Positions 10,852 through 19,986 of a stretch of DNA of 64,000 nt are shown piece after piece. Within the stretch, counting starts at the first letter, position 1, and every line of letters begins with the position of its first letter. The stretch lies in assembly GCA_022828595.1 (NCBI GenBank), contig JAKGHH010000001.1, positions 209,126,348 to 209,190,347 on the forward strand, read 5' to 3'. A program made the translations under genes and the position numbers. This stretch comes from Nelumbo lutea (Eukaryota; Streptophyta; Magnoliopsida; Proteales; Nelumbonaceae). The notes beneath the pieces are model-generated. The model saw only the letters and a list, made by a program, of their open reading frames with translations. It ran no database searches and had not been told where the DNA came from.

Positions 10852-11630
10852 ATGGTTTTTAAAATCGATTCAGAGACCGAATCGGTTAGGGGTCTGGTTA
10901 TCGGGTCGAACAGTCTAATCATTCAAACTGAACAATCAGCCTGTTTTGACAAAAAAATAAAAAAATAAGAAATTGTTAAAACTGTTCGAACAAATAACTG
11001 CCCAAATCAACGGTTTTGGTCAGCAAAATCAATGGTTTTTTGAAAAATCCCAAATTTGAGGAAAAACCGGAAACCAATCAGGACCAATTCCCAATTTTTC
11101 TAATCTGACCATCCAGTCTGATCCAATTTTGAAAACTTATCAAATTAACTTTCAGAGAGACCCCAGCAAACATAGTGTGAGCCTTATCCCGCATCTCTAA
11201 GGATAAGGATGATTTCAAAATCATCCATCGATCGACCAAAACTCCAAAGGCAGACCAAGGAGTCTGACCGAGATGTCCTGTTCTTTCAGTTTTGCTCTTA
11301 GAGGATTGAATCCTTCTTTCCACTGCATGCATGCACTTTTAACAATCCAATGTTTTTTAAATCAGACTATACCAGACGGTCAGACTGATAAACGGGGAAT
11401 CAGTCAGGTGATCAGTTTTGATTTTTCTCAAAATCAGATTTTTCATAAAAATCGTTGATTTTGATCAACAAATCATTAACTTGGGCAATTAACCATTCGA
11501 ACCATTTGAACAGTTTTAATTGATTTTTTTTTTTTAGAATGAATTAACCATTTGATTCAAATGGTCAGATCATTCAACTGATAACCAGACCCCTCACCGG
11601 TTCAGTCTCCAAATCAGTTTTAAAATCCAT
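10852..11630. mobile_element. Foldback element with long inverted arms
   Basis: The first 50 bp (ATGGTTTTTAAAATCG...) and the reverse complement of the last 50 bp (ATGGATTTTAAAACTG...) match at about 84 percent, including the shared block AGGGGTCTGGTTAT. Similarity continues inward: GTTCGAACAAATAACTGCCC pairs with TTCGAATGGTTAATTGCCC. The arms are roughly 280-300 bp around a ~200-bp centre. The interior shows no supported coding region. The long arms suggest a MULE-type or Foldback element. No clear target duplication was found. Confidence 0.75.
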
Positions 11631-11888
11631 ACAAAAAACCCTTACGAATGATTTGCATCCCTATCAAGACAGTCCCAAGTTAAAAATTAGAATGTTGCGG
11701 TGACACAAGTGAGAAAATAGGAATATTGTAATAAGATTTCTATTTTCGCACGACACACACACGTTTGTTAATTGTTGTAGGCGAAATTAGTGGAATGGGA
11801 TGAGAAATAACATGTTAGAAGATACGGTAATAGGTCGACCTCACCGAAAACAAAAATACTGAGAAGCGAATGAGAAAAAACAAAAGAA

Positions 11889-12038
11889 ACCGGATTTCGT
11901 CCTCAGAAAATTTGTCCTTACACCGTTCTCACAACAAGTTACATCCGTGCATTTGGAATCATTTCGTGCTTGTATGTTTTGATTGATGGGAGATGTTCCC
12001 AATGCACGGCTGACAAATTTTGTGAAGGGGAAATCCGG
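11889..12038. mobile_element. Small foldback (family F), copy 1
   Basis: About 150 bp. The left arm begins ACCGGATTTCGTCCTCAGAA; the reverse complement of the right end reads CCGGATTTCCCCTTCACAA, and both continue AAAATTTGTC. A second inner pair is CCGTGCATTTGGAATCA / TGTTCCCAATGCACGG. The right arm core GATGTTCC-C-AATGCACGG recurs in the hairpin at 54767-54888. It may be a short MITE or a microRNA-like hairpin. Confidence 0.65.
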
Positions 12039-12049
12039 ATTCGAAAAAA

Positions 12050-12675
12050 AAAATATCGACGGCGGCCAACTTTTTCTTCCCAACCGAGCTTACTCCCAAC
12101 GGGGTTGACTCTCCGATCATCGTCTTCTTCATCTCCGGCGAAGGTAAGACCATGAATATGCTCCGTTTCCTTTTGTCGATTCATTCTTTCTCTGAAACCT
12201 GATTGTTCTTCTTCCCCTCCCTACTTTCTTGGCCATCACCGGTCGGCATCCTAAGCATATCCTCTGTCGTCTCCGGCAACTGTAAGGCCAAAAATAAACC
12301 CTTCATCTCTCCTAGAGATGTCTTCCATTGAGCATTGTTTGAATGATAAGGGTCATATACACCTATCGGCGATGAATGTCCTCAAAGGATTCGCCGCCAT
12401 TTATTCCGGCAACCAAATGGCGTTAGATCTGCTAAACCAATCTCAGTGATTATTGTTTCAGCTCTTTGGACCTAACGATTCATTATAATTATTTTATTTT
12501 ATTTTTTGTTTATTGTCCAGACCTGCTAAATCGAAAGCGGTTTGTTGCTGATCTAACAAGTCCTTTTTTTTTCTTCATGAGATATTGGTCCTAACGATTT
12601 GAGTTTCTTGTCCAGAGCGAAATCGAAAGTGGTATTAGAAATCTTTTTTTGGAGCAAACACAACTCGCAGGTACG
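12050..12675 (+). other. Possible 5' UTR exon(s) with splice donors
   Basis: The sequence is balanced in composition and CT-rich (CATCGTCTTCTTCATCTCCGG), unlike the surrounding AT-rich DNA. It contains two good donor sites: GGCGAAG|GTAAGACC near 12145 and ACTCGCAG|GTACGAT near 12671. This is what a promoter-proximal, intron-bearing plant 5' UTR looks like. It is upstream of, and on the same strand as, the CNGC exons. No sequence evidence joins them, and no TATA box was confirmed. Confidence 0.3.
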
Positions 12676-12911
12676 ATATATGCATTTGTTTTTCTCCATT
12701 ATTCTTCTGTTTTTTGGTAAAAAAATAATTCAGATTACTGATAACTATTTGCCCTATGTTAGTATAACAACTCGAATGCTTATTTGCTTTGTTCAGTATG
12801 TTAATGGTGGTTTTGTTTTGATGCATTTATTTATTTATTTATTTGCTTCTGATCTAACCTATTATTGTTTTTTCCTGGATCATCTTCAAGGCCTCTCATG
12901 TGTAACAGGGA

Positions 12912-12937
<26 letters not shown>
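12912..12937. repeat. (CT)n microsatellite
   Basis: About thirteen CT units lie within otherwise non-repetitive sequence. Confidence 0.95.
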
Positions 12938-12943
<6 letters not shown>

Positions 12944-13732
12944 GTCTTTCTCTTTCGTCCCCACACAAATTCTGCTTATTCTGGCCGTATTAGGTGTTAT
13001 AGGAATACACTTTGTCCTTGCTTCATGAAATTTCTCGATGATAACTTATTTCTTCTCAGTGCAATCAATAGCCATTCTCTTAATCCTAACTAATTTGCTA
13101 CATATAAGATGTATTGCAAACCCACTAAGCACCTTGCTATACGTGTACAAAATGATCATTACAATTGCATGCTAATAGGAAACCATCTTTATTGGCCACA
13201 AGTTCAATGCCCACCCTTATATTGGGTCTTTCCACAATGATAATGATCAAATGTTCTGAAATATGGGAATGATGTTCCCAATTCCCATGTGGAATTGAGA
13301 AAGTCTTGATGCAATTGGGGTTGGTGGTTATGGTTTGGGTCCAAGCCAAACCATATTTAGAGGGACCAACCCACCTTAAGCCTCAAGCCCAAGGTGACTC
13401 AATCCCTGCCCAACTTGACAGTATTCTCTCCGATTTTGATTTGCTTCATTCTTCAAGTGCAAATGTGCAGTCATGTAAAATAATGGATCCTTTTTCTTTA
13501 GCTACCCTGCTGCTCTCTTATTGCTTGAATAATAGAGAGCCATTTAAAGTCTTCTCATACAAAACCTATGGACATCCCATAGCTTCCAAACCATTTCAAG
13601 TCTTCTCTCTGAGGTGCTCCTTTGTATCTTTTTCTGTGATTTATGAAAATTTCCTGTTATTGATAAAAAATACAACTCTTGGCCCAGACATGCATTCAAA
13701 ACCAATATTATTAGAATTAGACCCTAGGCTAC

Positions 13733-14050
13733 CTTTTTTTTTTGAGAAAAGATAAAGAGTTTTATTAATTAAGAGAAGTACATGGCAAAGGGGGAAATTT
13801 CTGGAGATTACACAAGAATCAAACTTTCACTATATAAGACATCCAAGTGGGTGCCTATTTTAGCTAGAACATTAGCAAAATAGTTTAAATCCCTTGGAAT
13901 CCAAATCAAATTTGCATTTACTGGTTCCAAAGAGTTTCTAGCTTCTGTCAAGAAGTGGTTTAACCTCCACAGGTGATGGGCATCGGTCCAGGCATTAGAA
14001 GACCTATTATCGTAAGAAGAAGGCCAACAAATAGGTTCTGATTTGGCACG
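13733..14050 (-). mobile_element. LINE 3' fragment, RNase H C-terminus (L2)
   Basis: A short minus-strand LINE tail. It ends at a T-run near 13733 on the + strand, which is the poly(A) end on the minus strand. Upstream, the minus-strand frame reads WIPRDLNYFANVLAKIGTHL near 13880. This is the C-terminal helix of the plant L1 RNase H domain (usual W.PR..N..AD.LAK.G). It is severely 5'-truncated, as is typical for LINEs. Confidence 0.78.
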
Positions 14051-14510
14051 GGGAAGACTCTTGGGACTTGGACTGATCTGGTCAGGAGTATTTTTGTCAT
14101 TTTGACCAGTCCCATATGGGCTTGTGCTATAGCATCTTGTTCCTCTAGCTTAGTAGTGTTTCTCTTTTAATTTTCAGTTAATTTGCATTAGTAGGTAGAA
14201 AGTTATTATGTTTCTTGATGCACAAGACAAGGAGTTTTTTTTTTTTTTTTTTTTTTTTGTAATTATGGTGAACAGTATTCCGGGCCACAGAAGTCTCTAT
14301 AAATAGATATATTCTCTTCCTTTTGAAGCTAATGAAGATTTTTTTTGAGCTCTCTTGCAAGTTTTTTGTATGGAGTGGTTCTAGGACCCTTGGAGTGATT
14401 ACTTAATTATGGTGTGGTGTAGTGAGTGCTGCATAGTGAAGGGTGATCTTTGTGATTGTTTTTTTTTCTTACAATGGAAACAATCAAACAGGGTAGTGAG
14501 AATAAAACTG
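14051..14510. other. Unassigned, probable leader of Copia-2
   Basis: There is no gene here. A 26-base T-run lies near 14234-14260 and a TATAAATA-like sequence near 14298. The block directly precedes the Copia-2 gag start and may contain its decayed 5' LTR and leader. I found neither a primer site nor a clear match to the 3' LTR at 25387. Confidence 0.4.
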
Positions 14511-14549
14511 ATATTCTGATTTCCATTGATTACCTAAATGTATAGATGT

Positions 14550-14777
14550 CCTTCAAATTAAATGGTGAGAATTATGTGCTATTGGCTAAGTCAGCAGAAG
14601 TGTTTATGAGAGCCAAGAAGAAGGTAAAACACGTGAAGAAGGAGAAACCCTCATCTGAATCTCAAGGGTATAATGCGTGGGAACATGCGGATGCACAGAT
14701 TATGACTTAGTTGTGGAATGGCATGGAGCCTAAAATTAGTGTGAATTTTATGTTCTTGGATACAACCAAGGAGATAT
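14550..14777 (+). pseudogene. Copia gag N-terminus (Copia-2)
   Basis: The plus-strand frame reads SFKLNGENYVLLAKSAEVFM, then a GYNAWEHADAQIMT block followed by a stop (TAG at 14708), then LWNGMEPKISVNF and DTTKEI. It lines up with the Copia-6 gag at 61310-61550 (VKLNGTNYIPWAKSVEVSL, GYNEWVQENAQIMTSLWNNM). Gag builds the retrotransposon particle. It ends abruptly where the LINE begins at 14778. Confidence 0.8.
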
Positions 14778-17365
14778 TGGAAAGGGATTTCGAAGAAGAA
14801 GAGATTAAGAAAGCTGTCTTTCTAATGGATAGATCCAAGGCTCCAGGACAAGATGGCTTTGCAATGGGTTTCTACCAAGATTGTTGGGAGGTGTTGAAAG
14901 AGGACTTAGTTGAAGTCTTTAAGGAATTTGTAGACAATCATGTAGTAAGCCCTGGAATCAATGCCGCTTTTTTGGCTTTGATACCTAAGAAAACTGATGC
15001 CAACCACCCAAAAGATTATAGGCTTATTAGTCTGGTGACAAGCATTTATAAAATTCTGGCTAAAGTGCCTTTGTTGAGGATCAAAACAGTTCTCCCCTCT
15101 ATCATTGGTGAAACCCAGGGGGCCTTCATTCAAGGGCGACAAATAACAGATCAGATCCTCATTGCGAATGAGTGTGTGGAGGAAATGAAAAGGTCTAGGA
15201 AGAGAGGCCTCATTTGTAAATTGGATCTTGAAAAGGGCTATAACTTGGTGGACTAGGAGTTTTTATTAGAGGTGATGTGGAATTGTGGATGTGGGGACAA
15301 GTGGTGTAGTTGGATATCTGGGTGTATCAGTACCTATCACTACTCTATTCTGGTGAATGGTATGGTGAGGGACTTTTTTCCAGCTTGTAGGGGTGTCAGG
15401 CAAGGAGATCCACTCTCACCCTTCTTTTTTACCTTAGTAGCTGATGTGATTAGTAGGATCATTACTAAGGCTGACAGTGAAGATGCCATTTGGGGTTGGA
15501 GAATAGGGAGACACCAAGTCCCAGTTACCCACCTTCAGTTTGCAGATGACCTAGTGATTTTTTGTGAAGGAGGTTTTAGTGAAAAGGTAGCAAACCTAAA
15601 GGAGTTAATCAAAGGATTTGAAAGTATTTCTAATATGAAAATAAATCTGGAAAGAAGTTGCATAGCGGGTATAAATTTGGAGGTAGGAGAGGTCGAGGCT
15701 ATTGCAGAGTGTCTTGAATGCTCCATCTTTGCTTGGCCCATGTCTTACTTAGGGCTTCCATTAGGGGCCAATCCTAGGGAGAGTAGATTTTGGACCCCAG
15801 TGATAGAAAAGTTTGAAAAGAGATTAGCTTCGTGGAAGAGGAATTATATCTCTTTGGGAGGGAGAATTACCTTAATAAGAGCTACCTTGGCTAACTTACC
15901 TACCTATTTTTTGTCTGTCTTTAGGATACCAGTTAGGGAAGCTAGGAAGTTGGAGAAGTTGATCAGAGATTTCCTGTGGGAGTCGGGACAAGAAAAAAAG
16001 GATAATTTGGTTAATTGGGAAATTGTGTGCAGAAGTAAAGAAGACGGGGTTTGGGACTTGGAGGGTGACTAAAAAAAGTCAAGCTCTGTTAGGGAAATGG
16101 TTGTGGTGATAGCCATTGGAAAGTGAGAGGTTGTGGCATGAGGTGGTGGGAAGCATTCAAGGGAGATCAGAGAATGGATGGGATGCTGTTGTATCAAGGC
16201 AGGCTAACCTAGCAGCACCTTGGAAGGCCATTCACTACACCCTTCCACAATTCCTTAAATTTATCAAGTGTGTTTGGATCCCTCCAAGCCAGATGAAAGG
16301 GTGTGGACTCCTAGACCTAATGGAACATTTTCTTGTGCTTCTTTCTTCAAGTCCATCTCTCAACATTTTACTCAACAACCCTTTCCATTAAAGGAAATTT
16401 GGTGTAGGTTAGTTCCCCCAAAGATTGTGGCATTTTGTTGGGAAGTATTCCATGGGAAAGTAAACACTCTAGATAACCTACAAAAGAGAAGACCTTTCCT
16501 CTATATTTCTCCCAATTGGTGTATCCTTTGTAGAGCTCACGACGAGGATTGTTACCACCTACCAATATGTTGTCCCTTTTCTTCCGACCTTTGGGCTTGT
16601 CTACTTTTGTTGTTTGGGAGTAGTTGGAGTCTACCAGCAGAAGTTCACATGCTCTTCAACCATCCTACTTTCCTCTGGCCTACAAAAAGAGTGAGACTTA
16701 TGTGGAGATGTGCTCGTGTTGCCTTCACTTGGACTCTTTGGGAAGAAAGGAATGCTAGAATCTTTCAAGAAAGGGAAAGGAACAGTCAAGAATTGAAAGA
16801 TTGTGTGTTGAATAGGGCAATACCGTGGCTGAAGACCTTGGAAAATTTTCATCAATTCTCTTTTAATGATCTTTGGAGAAATTGGTTAGCAATAGCGAGG
16901 TATTCATCCCTAAAGGACAAAGAAATTACAAGCTGGTTTCCTCCATTTGAAGGCTCACTGAAGTTGAACTTTGATGGAAGTAGCATGGGGAATCCAGGAT
17001 TATCCGGAATGGGGGGTGCTTTGAGAAATGAGAAGGGAGAGATTCTGTTGTGCTACTCAGGTCCCTTAGGAGTTGGGGACTCTATCAGGGCAGAGCTATT
17101 AGCTGCTATACAGGGAGTGCAATTTGCAAACCAGCTGGGGGTACAACACCTAATAACTGAAGGGGACTCCAAAGTGGTGGTGGGTTTGTTGAAAAATCCT
17201 AAAGAGGCTATATGGTGCTACAAGAATGAAATGAAGAAATTCAGTTGGTTGACAAGGAATATGTTGGTTACTGTACAGTGGGTGGGGATATTAACAAATA
17301 CTTTGTCAGATGTGTTAGCCAAGCAAGGGGTAAATAGGGAAGAATTGTTTTGGGCTCAGCTGTGA
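14778..17365 (+). pseudogene. LINE ORF2 C-terminal two thirds: RT, zinc finger, RNase H
   Basis: Reverse transcriptase motifs: KAPGQDGF (14838), ALIPKKTDANHPKDYRLIS (14975), LDLEKGYN (15225, where the usual KAYD ends in N instead of D), stop TAG at 15254, GVRQGDPLSPFFF (15390), FADDLVIF (15540, Asp pair intact), SYLGLPLGANP (15745). A frameshift lies near 16070-16270. The next frame has the zinc-finger region CILCRAHDEDCYHLPICC (about 16525) and an RNase H domain with NFDGSSMGNPG, RAELLAA and TEGDSK, so the D-E-D residues are present. It ends at TGA 17363-17365. One stop and at least one frameshift disable it. Confidence 0.9.
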
Positions 17366-17501
17366 TTCCTGTATTTCTTTCCTAGTTTACTTGTAAGATT
17401 CAAGGAGGGGCTGCAGCTCGCGCCTTTTCCTCGGATGTTGTATAAATTCACAACTCTAAATCAACTTCTGAATTAATAAATTTATTATTATTCATAAAAA
17501 A
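14778..17501 (+). mobile_element. L1-type LINE (L3), 5'-truncated
   Basis: This insertion starts inside the reverse transcriptase N-terminus (just before EEEIKKAVFLMD) and runs through zinc finger and RNase H to a 3' tail. The tail is AT-rich, TTTATTATTATTCATAAAAA near 17470-17497. It sits in the Copia-2 gag. Compared with the Copia-6 gag, about 20 bp of copia sequence seem to be missing at the junction, and I see no clear target duplication. It is the best preserved LINE in the window. Confidence 0.88.
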
Positions 17502-17604
17502 ATAAACTTTATTTTGGCCAAGATAACATTACCAGGGATACCAACTTTTTCAGGAGTACTTTAATCTGAAGCAAGGAAATTAGAGCCTAGAGGAGTATTA
17601 TGCT

Positions 17605-17867
17605 TGTTTACTGGAATACAATTGCCGAAGGAGAAGAGAAGAAGAAGAAGGAGAGGAAGATTTGAGAATGGCGGCAATCCATCTATCAGTCGGCCCTACT
17701 CTATTATAAATAAGTGTATTACATAATGTTAAATAAATAGACTAGAATGCCTCTGATTAGTGATGGGGCACCTAGACAAATAAAACACTAAATAAGATTA
17801 GGCCCAAAAACTAATGACTTAAGACCCAACAAAGATAAGAATACATATTAAGACAGCTGAACCAACA
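17605..17867 (-). repeat. Copia-1 3' LTR
   Basis: 263 bp; on the + strand it runs TGTTTACTGG to GAACCAACA. A TATA-like stretch (CTATTATAAATAAG on the + strand) lies near 17699-17713. It is directly followed on the + strand by the complement of the polypurine tract. Confidence 0.95.
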
Positions 17868-17881
17868 CTCCCCCTCAAGCT
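17868..17881 (-). promoter_or_regulatory. Copia-1 polypurine tract
   Basis: The minus strand reads AGCTTGAGGGGGAG directly before the 3' LTR. This is the primer for plus-strand DNA synthesis and the same tract used by the other copia elements in this window. Confidence 0.85.
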
Positions 17882-18893
17882 AAGCATGGATATCAATCAT
17901 GTTTAGCTTGCCAAGTAAGTCCAAGAATTTTATTGAAGCTAGCCCTTTAGTTAAAACATCTGCGATCTGCATTTCAGAGGGAGTATAAGGAATGCAGAGT
18001 TCCCCTGAGACTATTCTTTCTCTGACAAAGTGACGGTCTATCTCAATAAGTTTCGTTCTATCATGTTGCACTGGGTTATTTGCAATGTTGATGGCAGCCT
18101 TGTTGTCACAGTACAAGCTGAGAGGGTGCTCGATCCTTATTCCAAGTTCACCAAGAAGGATCTTAAGCCATAGAAGTTCAGCAACCTCATGAGCCATAGC
18201 TCGATATTCAGCCACTGCACTTGATCTAGCAACCACATTTTGTTTTTTACTCCTCCATGTAACTAGATTTCCTCCAACAAAGGTACAGTACCAGGAAGTG
18301 GACTTCCTGTCCCCAACAGAACCGGCCCAATCTGCATCAGTATATGCTTCGACTTCAATTTTATTGTGTTTTCTGAACAGAATCCCTTTCCCCGGGCAAG
18401 TCTTTAAATATCTGAGAATCCTTTCCACAGCTCTCATGTGAGGGATTTTAGGAGAGTGCATGAACTGACTAACAACATGTACAACATAAGCAATATCAGG
18501 GCGAGTGAGGGACAGATAAATCAACTTCCCCACCATCTTTTGGTATCTCTCTTTATCAAGGTAGTCCTCTCCTATTGATTCCTGTAGACCATGGTTCTGC
18601 TCTATTGGAGTATCTGCTGGCCTACACCCCATCATACCATTCTCTTGTAGAAGATCAAGGACATATTTCCGCTGACATATATAGATGCCCTCTTTTGACC
18701 TAGCAACTTCAATCCCAAGGAAGTATCTTAGCTGGCCCAGGTCTTTGATCTCAAATTCAGCAGCCAATAACTCCTTTAGTCTTTTAATCTCTTCCTGATC
18801 ATCCCCTGTAATCACCATATCATCCACATAGACAATAAGTGCTGTAAGTTTGCCATTTTTCTTCCTTATGAACAAAGGTATGACTTGACCCAC
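17880..18893 (-). pseudogene. Copia-1 pol: RT C-terminus and RNase H
   Basis: The 337-codon frame begins just before [12 protein letters not shown], the copia YVDD active site. It continues with FEIKDLGQLRYFLGIEVARS, the TRPDIAYVVHVVSQFM thumb region, then RNase H: YTDADWAGS (first Asp), SSAVAEYRAM (Glu) and YCDNKAAINI (Asp). It ends near ADVLTKGL...NMIDIHA next to the polypurine tract. RNase H catalytic residues look intact. It is out of frame with the upstream part, with a frameshift near 18890, so the polyprotein is broken here. Confidence 0.92.
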
Positions 18894-19980
18894 TTTTAGT
18901 GCAACCCCCTTTCTTCATGGCCCCACAAAGCTTCTCAAACCAAGCTCGAGGAGACTGTTTAAGACCATATAATGCTTTTCTCAGTCTGCACACTTTCCTG
19001 CCAAACCCATAACCTGGTGGAGGATCCATGAATACCTCTTTGTGTAGGTTGCCATTTGGGAAAGCATTCTTCACATCCAATTGATGTAGCTTCCATGAGA
19101 AGTTTGTAGCTAATGGCAATAGAACTCGGATTGTATTGAGTTTTGCTACTGGAGCAAAGGTTTCTTTGTAGTCAATCCCTTCTTTTTGAGTAAACCCTTT
19201 TGCTACAAGTCTGGCCTTGTACCTTTCAATGGACCCATCCTCCCTATGCTTAATAGTGAACACCCACTTGCATCCAATAGTGCTTTTCCCTTCCGGTAGG
19301 TCCACTAATTCCCAAGTCCTTGCTTTCATTAAGGCTTTCATTTCTTCGTTCATAGCCTCTTTCCATCTTGGGTCAGACATTGCCTTTGAATATCTAGTAG
19401 GGATATGCACAAAAGAAAGAGCAGACACAAAAGAACAATAACAAGGAGACAAATGTGAGTAAGACACAAAATCAGCAATGGGGTGTCGGATAGTACAAGA
19501 ACGGGTAGGCTTACGAAGGGCAATAGGAAGATCAAAGTCAGAGGGATGTGTGATAGGATTACCTGGAGTTGCTAAGATAGGTTGATCCGAGTCCAATTGG
19601 TTGCTGTCATGAGTTAGATGACCCTTTTTCCTTATGTTGTAGGTGATTCTTATATCTTTTTGTTGCCTGCTGGAGTCTTCTGTAACATCCGCAACATCAC
19701 GAGTAGTAGCTAGTACAATGGGAGCCTCACTAGATTCACCCGGGATACCACAACTAGGAGGATCAGGAGGAGAAGATGGAAGGTCCGAGGCTGAAAGAGG
19801 CATAAAGAAGGAGGGAACAGAAGAATCCTCTTCCATCCCGCTAGTCTCCCCTTGAAGAGGATTCTGGGAAGAATGAAAATAGAATTGAGACTCAAAAAAT
19901 AGCACATCCTTTGTGACATATTTTTTCTTGGTGACTGGATCATAACACTTGTAACCCTTCTGTGTAGGAGAGTACCCCAA
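18820..19980 (-). pseudogene. Copia-1 pol: integrase tail and RT N-terminus
   Basis: After the stop at 19984-19986 the frame reads [20 protein letters not shown], the C-terminal domain typical after copia integrase. A low-complexity Ser/Pro region follows, then reverse transcriptase: [20 protein letters not shown] (19315-19255), [12 protein letters not shown] (19200), [18 protein letters not shown] (19080, usual DVKNAFLNG) and [12 protein letters not shown] (18965). The frame leaves the true path near 18890. It would form one polyprotein with its neighbours if the stop and frameshift were absent. Confidence 0.92.
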
Positions 19981-19986
19981 AAAGAT

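Noticed and set aside
12599..13093. 164-codon plus-strand ORF
   Set aside because: It contains the CT microsatellite and intron-like T-rich sequence; no domain is seen.
13306..13755. 149-codon plus-strand ORF
   Set aside because: Non-conserved composition, and it ends in the T-run of the LINE tail.
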